Below are positions 30,426-38,545 of a stretch of 39,155 bases of DNA, piece by piece. How positions within the stretch are numbered: position 1 is the first letter of the stretch; every line of letters begins with the position of its first letter. Origin of the DNA: JBGTBQ01 sp041749275 (GTDB lineage Bacteria; Acidobacteriota; Blastocatellia; Pyrinomonadales; Pyrinomonadaceae); NCBI GenBank assembly GCA_041749275.1, contig JBGTBQ010000136.1:1-39155 (forward strand), in the 5' to 3' direction. The notes below the pieces were generated by a model. That model saw only the letters and a list, made by a program, of their open reading frames with translations. It did not search any database and had not been told where the DNA came from. Both the position numbers and the translations under genes were made by a program.

Positions 30426-31613
30426 TCACGCGACGCCGGAGGTGATTCCTTCGGTAAACTCCCGCCGAAATCGTGTGAATTCGCCAGACCGGATAGATTG
30501 CCTCACACGCCGCATGGTGTCAAGGAAGAACGCAAGGTTGTGGTGCGTCAAGAGGATGGCGGCCAGCATCTCTCCCGTCAGGTACAGATGGCGCAGGTAG
30601 GCGCGCGAGTGGCGACGGCAGACCGAGCACGCGCACGCCTCGTCGAGCGGCCTCGCGTCGTGCGCCCAGCGCGCGTTCTTGATGTTCAACTTCCCGCGCG
30701 AAGTAAAGGCTTGTCCCGTCCGCCCGTTGCGCGTGGGCAGCACGCAGTCGAACATATCCACGCCGCGCGCCACGCACTCGACGAGGTCTTCCGGCGTCCC
30801 GACGCCCATCAGGTAGCGCGGAGCGTCCGCCGGCATGAGCGGCGCGATCTCTTCGACCACGCTGTACATAACAGGCTTGGCCTCGCCGACGCTCAAACCG
30901 CCGATAGCATAGCCGTCAAAGCCAACCTCCAACGTGCGCGCGAGGCTTTCTCTTCTCAAGTCCGAAAAGGTCGCGCCCTGCACGATGCCGAAGAGCGCCT
31001 GTCGTCCGCTCACCTCTTCTTCGTCACGTTTTTCAAGCCGCCCCATGTCGGCGCCTTCATCTTGCAGGATGTCGAAGCGCGAGCGCGAGCGCCGCGCCCA
31101 GCGCGCCGTCAACTCCAGAGACGCGAGCGCCGCTTCATGCGTCGCGTCGCCGGGCGCGCACTCGTCGAAGGCCATCACGATGTCGGAGCCGAGCGTGGCC
31201 TGCACCTCCATCGAAACTTCAGGCGAGAGGAAGCACGCGCGCCCATCAACATGTGAACGGAACTGGACGCCCTCCTCCGAGATGCGCCGGAGGTCGCCGA
31301 GGCTCCACACCTGAAAGCCGCCCGAATCGGTCAGCAGCGCGCGTCGCCATCCGATGAAACGATGCAGCCCGCCGCAGGCTTTGATCGTCTCCGCTCCGGG
31401 GCGGAGCCATAGATGATAGGTGTTGCCGAGAATGATTCCCGCGTCGAGTTCCGCCGCTTCGAGCGCCTCGAACCTGACGGCCTTGACCGAGCCGAGCGTT
31501 CCGACGGGCATGAAGACGGGCGTCTCGATCAAACCGCGCCGCGTTCGCAGGAGACCGGCCCGCGCCGCGCCGGCTTGAGCGACAACCTGCCAGCCGAGGG
31601 CACGCTCGCTCAT
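30426..31613 (-). CDS. tgt: Queuine tRNA-ribosyltransferase (tRNA-guanine transglycosylase)
   Basis: Tgt exchanges guanine-34 for preQ1 in GUN-anticodon tRNAs. The 395-residue protein has the substrate loop LTDSGGFQVWSL (catalytic-side aspartate, near 95), GGLSVGEAK near 238, the nucleophile region VDMFDCVLPTRNGRTGQAFT near 285, and the zinc site CACSVCRRHSRAYLRHL near 330. The length is slightly above the usual 370-380. GTPEDLVECVARG and MGVGTPED motifs are intact. It is upstream of yajC-secD-secF, a widespread arrangement. Confidence 0.97.
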   Translation of the reverse strand: MSERALGWQVVAQAGAARAGLLRTRRGLIETPVFMPVGTLGSVKAVRFEALEAAELDAGIILGNTYHLWLRPGAETIKACGGLHRFIGWRRALLTDSGGFQVWSLGDLRRISEEGVQFRSHVDGRACFLSPEVSMEVQATLGSDIVMAFDECAPGDATHEAALASLELTARWARRSRSRFDILQDEGADMGRLEKRDEEEVSGRQALFGIVQGATFSDLRRESLARTLEVGFDGYAIGGLSVGEAKPVMYSVVEEIAPLMPADAPRYLMGVGTPEDLVECVARGVDMFDCVLPTRNGRTGQAFTSRGKLNIKNARWAHDARPLDEACACSVCRRHSRAYLRHLYLTGEMLAAILLTHHNLAFFLDTMRRVRQSIRSGEFTRFRREFTEGITSGVA

Positions 31614-31722
31614 GCTGCTTTACCCCGATGTCTGAGTTTGAAAAAAGGCATCCGTGGATTTTATGAAGCGTACCGGCGGGAAAACAAGTCCGCTGACGGG
31701 AGCGCCTGCTGTCATAGTCCGG

Positions 31723-32673
31723 CTAATGTTGAGGGGACGCCGACAGCCGTGCATCTTCGCCCAGCTCAAGCACGTACTTCTCCCACTTGCGTTGAAAGGC
31801 ATCCATGTCGCGCTCGCCCGTTACTTTCTGAAGCGTCTGGTATCCGGTGGGGTCTGACTGATGGCCGGCGTGGAAGTCGCGGTAGAACTTGAAGAGCAGC
31901 CCCTGCTCCTGAAGGTAGTATAAAAGATAGCGCGACTGCGCGTAGTTGTCGCCCGTGTCCTGTTCGTAAAAGGCTTTAGCGTCCATCGCGAGCAGCTTTT
32001 TGAACGGGGGCAGCTTGCGCGCGCGGACGGCGCGCTTGAGTCCGGCCAGACGCCAGTTGATGAAGCCGTGGATATGGCCGTCCCGCTCTCCACACTGCTC
32101 GTAGAGCGAGCCGAGACCCTCGTTGAACCACGCCGGGCATTCGGGGAAGTTTGCTTCGATAAAGGGGTGCACGATCTCGTGGACGAGAGTGCCGCCGCCG
32201 GTCTCGATGTTCATGACGAGCGCCTTGTTCGCGCTCGAATAGTAGCCGTAAGGCGTCGTCGGCTCGTCATTAAATAACTGGCGGGCGTGCTTGCGGTAAG
32301 AAGCGCCGTCCTTGAAGAGCCAGATGTCGAGAATCTCCGCCGGGTCTTTCGTGAAGAAATCTTTTTTGAGAAGCTCAACCGCCCACCTGACCGTCTCTTC
32401 CGAGTGGCGCCGGACGACCGCCTCCGGCTCGTCGCCGACGACGACGAAGGGCCGCTCAAGCACGATGGTGAAATCCTTCGACGGCAATTTCTCCTTCAAC
32501 CGCTCGACATGTTTCGCGTAGTCAGCCTCCGTCCGCGCAGCCATCGCCGCGCGCTGATTGAGTGTCAGAGTCGCCGCGCTCGCCTCTGCCGATGTTCGAG
32601 CAGACCGCACGCAGCCGCTGGACAGTAAGAGATTGACGGTGGCGACAGCCAAGAGCAGCTTGCGGATACCCAT
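31723..32673 (-). CDS. Lipoprotein with gluzincin-type metallopeptidase motif (Peptidase_MA-like)
   Basis: From ATG 32673 (GGAGGT upstream) the protein has 316 residues. A lipoprotein signal (RKLLLAVATVNLLLSSGC, cysteine 21) is followed by a domain with HEIVH at 165-169 and a third ligand candidate, E185, in PAWFNEGLGSLYE. The HExxH plus NEG(L) layout is typical of the Peptidase_MA/DUF1570-like gluzincins. The remainder (about 200-316) is helical with YAQSRYLLYYLQEQGLLFKF. It is likely a periplasmic or surface protease of unknown substrate. A longer frame reaching 33078 overlaps the histidine kinase and is not used. It follows the kinase gene by 58 bp. Confidence 0.85.
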   Translation of the reverse strand: MGIRKLLLAVATVNLLLSSGCVRSARTSAEASAATLTLNQRAAMAARTEADYAKHVERLKEKLPSKDFTIVLERPFVVVGDEPEAVVRRHSEETVRWAVELLKKDFFTKDPAEILDIWLFKDGASYRKHARQLFNDEPTTPYGYYSSANKALVMNIETGGGTLVHEIVHPFIEANFPECPAWFNEGLGSLYEQCGERDGHIHGFINWRLAGLKRAVRARKLPPFKKLLAMDAKAFYEQDTGDNYAQSRYLLYYLQEQGLLFKFYRDFHAGHQSDPTGYQTLQKVTGERDMDAFQRKWEKYVLELGEDARLSASPQH

Positions 32674-32731
32674 GCGGAACCTCCGGGGCTGAGATGTCGA
32701 GGCAGGGCGTGGGTGATGCCTGAACGACCTA

Positions 32732-35431
32732 TCAGTGCGGGTCGGTGTCGTGCGCGTCCCGTTCGAATCGCGGCTCGTAGTCGAGCCAGCCTTCGAACTC
32801 GATGACGGGCAGGCGCACCGTGAAGCTCGCGCCGCGCCCGGCGCTAAAGGCGCTGACCTGTCCGCCGTGCGCTTCGACCAGTTCTCTGACGAGCGAGAGG
32901 CCGATGCCGAGACCGCCGTGCCTGCGCGTGGCGGAGCCGTCGGCTTGGCGGAAGCGATCCCAGATGTAGGGCATAAAAGTTTCGGGGATGCCCTCGCCCG
33001 TGTCCTCGACTTCGATCTCGATCCAGCGGATGAGTCCCGCCGCACCGTCGTCTTTCTCACTGTGCGCCATCTCTTCAACGAGCCGTGTCCGCGCCGTCAC
33101 GTGGCCGCCCTGCGGCGTGAACTTGATCGCGTTCGTCAGCAGGTTCCAGAGGACTTGCTGGACGCGCTGCGCGTCGGCGACGGTCACGGGCAAGTTCTCC
33201 GCCAGCTCAAGCCGCAAGTCCAGACGGCGCGCGAGCGCGGACTGACGCACGTTGCGCACGGCGTCCGTCACCAAGAGATTGACATCGCAGGACTGGCGCT
33301 CCAGCCGGAGCACGCCGCGCTGGATGCGCGACAGGTCGAGCAAGTCCGTGATGAGTTGCGTGAGCGAGGTCGCCGATGCGCTAATCGCATTTATGCCGTC
33401 GGCGATGTCCTCGTCTGAGTGCAGCCCCTGACTCTCGCCGAGAATCTCGACCCACCCGCTGATCGCCGTGAGCGGCGTCCGCAGTTCGTGCGAGAGCGTT
33501 GCCAGAAATTCATCCTTCAGGCGGTTCGCCTCGCGCAGTTCCGCGATGAGACGTGCGTTCTCGAGCGTCGCGCCGGCGTGCGTGGCGACGGCGACGAGCA
33601 GGTCTATGTCGTCTTCGTTCCAATTCCGTTGGCCGCGCGTCTGATGCCCGCCGATCGAGCCGATGACGCGCCCCTGATGGATAATCGGCACGACCAGCAG
33701 ACTCTTCAGGCTCGCGCGTTCGATCAGGTCCTCAAGCCCCTTCGCGAGCGGATGCTCGCACACGTTGACGGCGAAGAGCGGGCGGCGCGTCGTTCGCAGC
33801 GCGTGGCGGATGGGCGAGCGCTCGCGCATCTCCACCCAACTCGTGACTGACTCGACCCCATCGGCGCACCACTCGCCGTAATAGTCTTCGTGTTCACTAT
33901 CGGCGAAGAGCACGGCGACGCAGCGGTCGAGATCGAGCACCTCGCCGATGCGCTTGATGACGGCGTTGACCTTCTCCTTCGGCTCGCCGCCCCGCTGCAA
34001 CGAGAGGAGCAGGCGGTTGACGATGGCTTCGCGCTCGGCCTGCGCCTGAATGGTCAGGAAGAGGCGCGCGTTGACGATAGTTTCGGCGGCTTGCGCGGCG
34101 AAGATTTCCAGCAGTCGCAGGTCGCGCTCGCCAAAGCCGCCCGCGCGGTTGGCGACGTAGATAAAGCCGATGAGTTCCTGCTTGATCTTCATCGGCACGC
34201 TCAGGACGTTACGCACGTCCCAACGTTCGACGAAGCGGGGGTTGAGGCGCGGGTCGCGCGCGGGGTCGTTTGAGAGAAAGGCTTCGCCAATCGGATACAG
34301 CGGCGCGTGTCGGTGCTCACCGTCGAGCGTGAAAGTAAATTCGTTGACGAGCGCGGACGGCGTGCGGTAGCCGGGCGATTCAGCGCGGACAAAGTTGCGT
34401 CGGCGGTCATACGTCGCGATCAGACACATCGCGCCGCCGACGAGATTGGCGATGGCGTGTGTCAGGCGACCGCTGATCTCGGACGTGTCGGTCATGGTCG
34501 AGAAGGCGCGCGAGATTTCGAACAGCCCGCTCAACTCATCGTTGCGGTAGTGGCTGGCTTCGAGGAGCAGAGCCTTCTCGATGGCGATGGCAAAGGGCGG
34601 CGCGAGGCGTCCGAGCGCGGCGAGGTGTTTGCGCCGGTAAGCGTGCGGGGTGCGGCTGGTCAGGTTGAGGCTGCCGACCGCGCGGCTCATCGAAAAGAGC
34701 GGGACGCACACGGCGGAGCGAAAGCCCTCGCGCCGCAGGTCTTCGTAGACATTGAAGCGCGTCTCTTCGCCGAGTTCGGGGATGACCACTATCCGCTCAT
34801 CGCCGAGAGCCTTTTCGGTGACCGAGCCGTGAAAGGGGGCGAGTGCGCCGACGGCGAGCGAGCCGGCCTCGCCGGTGAGGGCAAAGACGCGCAGGTTCTC
34901 GCCCACGTCGCACAGCGCGATGGTCGCGCGGTCGTAAGGGACGAGCGTGCGAATCTGTTCGCTCGCAAGGTTGAAGACCTCTTCGATGTTGGTTCCGACG
35001 TTGACCGCGGCGACGACGCGGTTGATAACTTCGAGCTGGTCAGTCGCCTCGTGCAGATAATCGAGCAGCGCCCGCGTCCGGTCGGCGCCGGTCGCGCCCA
35101 ACACTTCGCCGCTCTCCGCCTCCGCGCCGCGCACGAGATATAAACAGGCGGACTCGCCGTCCCACACACATGGGAAACATTCAAGCCTCACGTTCACGCC
35201 GGACGCGCCCGCGAGCAGCCGCGCCCTTTCGCCTCTGCCTTCCGCGCTATCGTTAGCTTCAAACACGATGAGCGAATCCGCACTTAGCCCGGCCAGCACT
35301 GACGGGCGGCGTCCGGTCAACGCGGCAAACGGCATATTGGCCGCCAGCACGCGCTCCGCCGCCTCGTCCAGCACGAACGCGGGGTCGCTCACACGCGAGA
35401 AGAGCGTCTTGAAATCTGCGGCGTCGGGCAT
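32732..35431 (-). CDS. Cytoplasmic hybrid-sensor histidine kinase with PAS and three GAF domains
   Basis: The 899-residue protein has no membrane segment. An N-terminal PAS-like domain (about 1-110, with FVLDEAAERVLAANMPFAAL) is followed by a coiled coil and three GAF domains (about 150-300, 320-465 and 485-645; for example FRSAVCVPLFSM, RNVLSVPMKIKQELIGFIYV and LKSLLVVPIIHQGRVIGSIG). HisKA follows with phosphoacceptor H648 in LSHELRTPL, then HATPase_c (N box LLTNAIKF, G1 VEDTGEGIP, G2 GLGIGLSLVRELVEAHGG). It lacks a receiver domain, so a separate response regulator must exist elsewhere. GAF domains suggest a small-molecule or redox signal; the ligand is unknown. The start has no Shine-Dalgarno and is 5 nt from a heptad hairpin. 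Confidence 0.93.
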   Translation of the reverse strand: MPDAADFKTLFSRVSDPAFVLDEAAERVLAANMPFAALTGRRPSVLAGLSADSLIVFEANDSAEGRGERARLLAGASGVNVRLECFPCVWDGESACLYLVRGAEAESGEVLGATGADRTRALLDYLHEATDQLEVINRVVAAVNVGTNIEEVFNLASEQIRTLVPYDRATIALCDVGENLRVFALTGEAGSLAVGALAPFHGSVTEKALGDERIVVIPELGEETRFNVYEDLRREGFRSAVCVPLFSMSRAVGSLNLTSRTPHAYRRKHLAALGRLAPPFAIAIEKALLLEASHYRNDELSGLFEISRAFSTMTDTSEISGRLTHAIANLVGGAMCLIATYDRRRNFVRAESPGYRTPSALVNEFTFTLDGEHRHAPLYPIGEAFLSNDPARDPRLNPRFVERWDVRNVLSVPMKIKQELIGFIYVANRAGGFGERDLRLLEIFAAQAAETIVNARLFLTIQAQAEREAIVNRLLLSLQRGGEPKEKVNAVIKRIGEVLDLDRCVAVLFADSEHEDYYGEWCADGVESVTSWVEMRERSPIRHALRTTRRPLFAVNVCEHPLAKGLEDLIERASLKSLLVVPIIHQGRVIGSIGGHQTRGQRNWNEDDIDLLVAVATHAGATLENARLIAELREANRLKDEFLATLSHELRTPLTAISGWVEILGESQGLHSDEDIADGINAISASATSLTQLITDLLDLSRIQRGVLRLERQSCDVNLLVTDAVRNVRQSALARRLDLRLELAENLPVTVADAQRVQQVLWNLLTNAIKFTPQGGHVTARTRLVEEMAHSEKDDGAAGLIRWIEIEVEDTGEGIPETFMPYIWDRFRQADGSATRRHGGLGIGLSLVRELVEAHGGQVSAFSAGRGASFTVRLPVIEFEGWLDYEPRFERDAHDTDPH

Positions 35432-35435
35432 AAAA

Positions 35436-35510
35436 GACAGAGACTGGAGGTTAGAGACTGGAGACTGGTCAAGACAGTGGTGACCAGCCTCCAGTCTCTA
35501 ACCTCTAGCT
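35436..35510. repeat. Heptad-repeat hairpin between der and the histidine kinase
   Basis: On the plus strand AGACTGG recurs with AGGTTAG in steps of seven. The complementary arm (CCTCCAGTCTCTAACCTCTA) runs into the last codons of der, whose TAG stop lies inside the arm. Confidence 0.85.
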
Positions 35511-36962
35511 TCTCTTCTTGTGTCGTTCAATGATTCGCAATGGGGTGGCAAAAAAGTCGAACTCTTCGCGGAGGCGATTTTGCAAATAGCGCTCGTAGGA
35601 GAAGTGGAGACCCGCGCGACCACCCGCCGTGAAGACGACGAAGCGGGGCGGGCGCACTCCAACTTGCGTGACGTACTGCACATGGAGGCGCGAGCGCCCG
35701 CCCTTGACCGGCGCGGGCGCGGACGGCGCGCGCGGGCTGGCGACGGAGCGCTCGAAGAATTCGTTCAGGCGCGAGGTCGGGATGCGCCGCTGCCGCGCCT
35801 CGTTGGCATGGAGCGCGATGGAGAGAAGCCTGTCCACGCGCTGCCCCGTCAGGGCTGAGATCGTGACGACCGGCGCCCATTCGAGAAACTTCATCTTCAG
35901 ACGCAGGTTGCGCTCGAACTCGGCGGGCGTGCCCGTCTCTTTGTTCGGCAGCGCATCCCACTTGTTGACGGCGAGGATGACGGAGCAACCCGCGTCCACG
36001 GCGTAGCCCGCGATGTTCGCGTCGAGCGCGGTCACGCCCTCTAGGGCATCCACCACGACAACCGCCACGTCCGCGCGTTCGAGGCTCCGTCGCGCCATCA
36101 GCACCGACAGTTTCTCCGCCATCTGCTCGGTCTTGCCTTTGCGCCGAATCCCCGCTGTGTCAATCAGGCGGAAGTTGTGGCCGTCGTGTTGTAAGAGGGT
36201 GTCCACGGCGTCGCGCGTCGTGCCCGCGACCGGCGAGACGATGACGCGCTCCTCGCCGAGCAGTCGGTTCAACAGCGAAGACTTGCCGACGTTCGGTCGC
36301 CCGACAATCGCGAGCCGCACCTCGCCGCGCCGCACTTCGGCTGCCGTCTTCGATTCTTCGAGACCCAGTTCTTCGGTCGTGGGCAGATGTTCGACGAGCG
36401 CGTCGAGCAGGTCCGCCACGCCGTCGCCCTGTTCGGCGGAGACCGGCGTCACGTCCTCGAAGCCGAAGCGGTGGAACTCGCCCGCGTGCGCTTCGAGCTT
36501 CAGCGCATCGGCCTTGTTCGCGGCGACGATGATGGTTTTGCCGGTCGTCCGCAGCAGTTGCGCCAACTCCTCATCGAGCGGCGTCAGTCCGGCGCGCGTG
36601 TCCACGACCCACACCAGCACGCGCGCCTCGGTGATGGCGAACTCGGCTTGCCGCAGGATGTTCGCGGGAATGACGGCGGTTTCGTCGGGCACGATGCCGC
36701 CCGTATCCACAATCGAGAAGCGGCGGCCCGCCCATTCCGTCTCGCCGTAGATGCGGTCGCGCGTGATGCCCGGCTCGTCGCCGACGATGGAGCGGCGCTC
36801 GCCGACGAGCCGGTTGAAGAGCGTGGACTTGCCGACGTTGGGGCGACCCACGATGGCGACCAGCGGCAACGGTTGAGTCACGACTGCGGCGGACTGCTCA
36901 CTGGCGCCATCAGTCGCCGCTTCAGTCCAGACAGTTTGTTGGTTGTTTGAATCTTCCTGCAT
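35505..36962 (-). CDS. der: Ribosome-assembly GTPase Der (EngA)
   Basis: From ATG 36962 the protein has 485 residues. Two tandem GTPase domains each have full motifs: first GRPNVGKST, DTGG, NKAD (about 42-205), second GRPNVGKSS, DTAG, NKWD (about 220-400). The KH-like C-terminal domain follows (LHVQYVTQVGVRPPRFVVF). Der is needed for 50S subunit maturation. A longer GTG frame from 37022 adds 20 residues of low similarity, so ATG is preferred although only GGA lies upstream. The N-terminal about 35 residues are a glutamine/serine/threonine-rich extension before the first G domain. Confidence 0.97.
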   Translation of the reverse strand: MQEDSNNQQTVWTEAATDGASEQSAAVVTQPLPLVAIVGRPNVGKSTLFNRLVGERRSIVGDEPGITRDRIYGETEWAGRRFSIVDTGGIVPDETAVIPANILRQAEFAITEARVLVWVVDTRAGLTPLDEELAQLLRTTGKTIIVAANKADALKLEAHAGEFHRFGFEDVTPVSAEQGDGVADLLDALVEHLPTTEELGLEESKTAAEVRRGEVRLAIVGRPNVGKSSLLNRLLGEERVIVSPVAGTTRDAVDTLLQHDGHNFRLIDTAGIRRKGKTEQMAEKLSVLMARRSLERADVAVVVVDALEGVTALDANIAGYAVDAGCSVILAVNKWDALPNKETGTPAEFERNLRLKMKFLEWAPVVTISALTGQRVDRLLSIALHANEARQRRIPTSRLNEFFERSVASPRAPSAPAPVKGGRSRLHVQYVTQVGVRPPRFVVFTAGGRAGLHFSYERYLQNRLREEFDFFATPLRIIERHKKRS

Positions 36963-37108
36963 CTTTATTCCGGGCGCGTCGGCCCTCGTTCGCCTGCTTG
37001 CGCCTAGGATGGAGGGGGTCACATCAAAAGGCAGGAGGTTGACGTAGTGAGTTTAGCCTGCGGTTCCGACCGGGGCAAGGTTGACCTCTCACCTTCCCCT
37101 TGCAACGA

Positions 37109-37150
37109 GAGCCGCGCGGAGATAGGCTTAACGCCTGAACGCGGCTCTTT
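37109..37150. promoter_or_regulatory. Hairpin in the der-yraN divergent region
   Basis: GAGCCGCG (37109-37116) and CGCGGCTC (37140-37147) enclose AGGC and GCCT arms, followed by TTT on the plus strand. It is 21 bp before the yraN start. It could be an attenuator or terminator. Confidence 0.4.
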
Positions 37151-37170
37151 CACCTCAACAAGCAGCAGAG

Positions 37171-37839
37171 GTGCTCACCACCGTCATGCACCTGAATCGA
37201 GAGACCGACGACGAAGTGAACGGCGTTGACGCTTCGAGCGCGGAGCCGCATGGCCCGTCGCCCCCTCGCACACGTCTCCTCGATCTTCTCCACAACTTTC
37301 TAAATGTGTCGCAGCATTGGCGGCGTGTGAAAACGCTCCGACGAACTTTCGACGATGAACAAAGCGAGACGACAGGCGCGCGCCCCACGGCTCCTCATCT
37401 CGTCCTCGGTCAACGCGGCGAGAGACTGGCCGCCGAGCGTCTGCGGCGCGAAGGCTACCGGCTCGTCGCCTCGAACTTCAAACTAAACGTCGGGCGCAAC
37501 CTGCGCGGCGCCATCGTTCAAGCCGAGATAGACATCGTCGCCTACGAAGGCGCGACTCTCTGCTTCGTCGAAGTCAAAACGCGCGCCTCCGACTGGTTCG
37601 CCGCCCCCGAAGCCAACGTTGACCTCCGCAAGCAGCGCCAGATCACGCGCGCCGCGCGGGCCTACCGCCGCCTGCTCGGAATCAGCGGCGCCCCTTACCG
37701 CTACGACGTGGCGAGCGTCATCCTCCCCCCCACGGGTGAAGGCGCCGCCGCCTCGCCGCCGCGCGTCGAACTGTTCCGCAACTTCTGGACTGACGAAAAG
37801 TTTCGCAAGCGCCGCTGGCACGACGCGACGACGGACTAA
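37171..37839 (+). CDS. YraN/UPF0102 family protein with an N-terminal extension
   Basis: The C-terminal part (about 76-222) is the YraN fold, a restriction-endonuclease-like domain: GQRGERLAAERLRREGYRLV, then AEIDIVAYEGATLCFVEVKT, with the ExD...(E)xK arrangement (D in EIDIVA, E and K in FVEVKT), and VDLRKQRQITRAARAYRR. The biological role of YraN is not settled. The N-terminal 75 residues have no recognisable domain and are unusual, since YraN proteins are usually 115-130 residues. GTG 37171 has only AGAG upstream; ATG 37186 is equally possible, and a start near residue 76 cannot be excluded. Confidence 0.85.
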   Translation: MLTTVMHLNRETDDEVNGVDASSAEPHGPSPPRTRLLDLLHNFLNVSQHWRRVKTLRRTFDDEQSETTGARPTAPHLVLGQRGERLAAERLRREGYRLVASNFKLNVGRNLRGAIVQAEIDIVAYEGATLCFVEVKTRASDWFAAPEANVDLRKQRQITRAARAYRRLLGISGAPYRYDVASVILPPTGEGAAASPPRVELFRNFWTDEKFRKRRWHDATTD

Positions 37840-37842
37840 CCG

Positions 37843-37916
37843 GCCAGCGGTGCCCACGGTAACGAGCGGTCTTGAAGTGCGTTGAAACACCGCTCGCCAC
37901 CGTGGACGCCGCTGGC
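37843..37916. repeat. Long GC-rich inverted repeat after yraN
   Basis: Arms starting GCCAGCGG (37843) and ending CCGCTGGC (37916) also contain CCACGGT facing ACCGTGG and CGAGCGGT facing ACCGCTCG, around an 18-nt loop. It starts 4 bp after the yraN stop and may end its transcription; the form is also REP-like. Confidence 0.65.
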
Positions 37917-37981
37917 GCACCCGACACCTCGCGCGACTTTTCTCGTTGTGAACGCGCCTATTACGTCGCGGCGGCCCCCGC

Positions 37982-38009
37982 TTGACAAGTGTGGATGAAT
38001 CCGTACAAT
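37982..38009 (+). promoter_or_regulatory. Promoter of tRNA-Gly
   Basis: TTGACA (37982-37987) and TACAAT (38004-38009) are separated by 16 bp, and the tRNA starts 13 nt after the -10. Confidence 0.75.
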
Positions 38010-38021
38010 CTTTTGACGCGC

Positions 38022-38093
<72 letters not shown>

Positions 38094-38099
38094 TTGAAA

Positions 38100-38175
38100 G
38101 GGATGAGGGCGGAGGGATGAGGGATGAAGTGACAGCTTTGATTCATCCCTCATCCCTCCGCCCTCATCCCTCTTT
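38100..38175 (+). terminator. Perfect heptad-repeat hairpin between two tRNA genes, followed by a T-run
   Basis: Arms of 29 nt (38100-38128 and 38142-38170) are perfect complements made of GGGATGA and one GGGCGGA unit, around a 13-nt loop. CTTTTT-type sequence follows, so this can terminate tRNA-Gly transcription just before tRNA-Cys. Confidence 0.85.
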
Positions 38176-38178
38176 TTC

Positions 38179-38250
<72 letters not shown>

Positions 38251-38270
38251 TTTTAGAATCAATAAGTTAC

Positions 38271-38300
38271 GGGCAGCCATCTGGCTGCCCTTACTTGTTT
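38271..38300 (+). terminator. Terminator after tRNA-Cys
   Basis: GGGCAGCC-ATCT-GGCTGCCC is a perfect 8-bp stem with a tetraloop, followed by TTACTTGTTT. The remainder of 38301-38545 is AT-rich and holds nothing else apart from the promoter candidate. Confidence 0.7.
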
Positions 38301-38461
38301 GGCTTGCCAATGGTTTGCCACATCTGGCGCAATGCATTTGCTCATTTATTTCTTCTGCATGCTTTAACTTTATTTTGGCTGTAAGGCTGCCCCACAGCAG
38401 ATACATTTCTCACACTGTTGATTAATACAGCAAGGTTGGAAAGAATTAACTTAAAAACATT

Positions 38462-38488
38462 GACACTCTATCCCGTCCCCTATTATCT
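38462..38488 (+). promoter_or_regulatory. Candidate promoter of the terminal membrane-protein gene
   Basis: TTGACA (38462-38467) and TATTAT (38483-38488) are spaced by 15 bp, about 58 bp before the next start codon. The spacing is short of ideal. Confidence 0.4.
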
Positions 38489-38545
38489 TTCACGCGCATT
38501 CCTCGACAAGTCTTAGTCTTAACCTCATAACATTGGATAAGCTTT

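Noticed and set aside
32674..33078. N-terminal extension of the metallopeptidase frame
   Set aside because: It overlaps the kinase gene, is arginine/serine-rich, and a strong Shine-Dalgarno and lipoprotein signal mark the later start.
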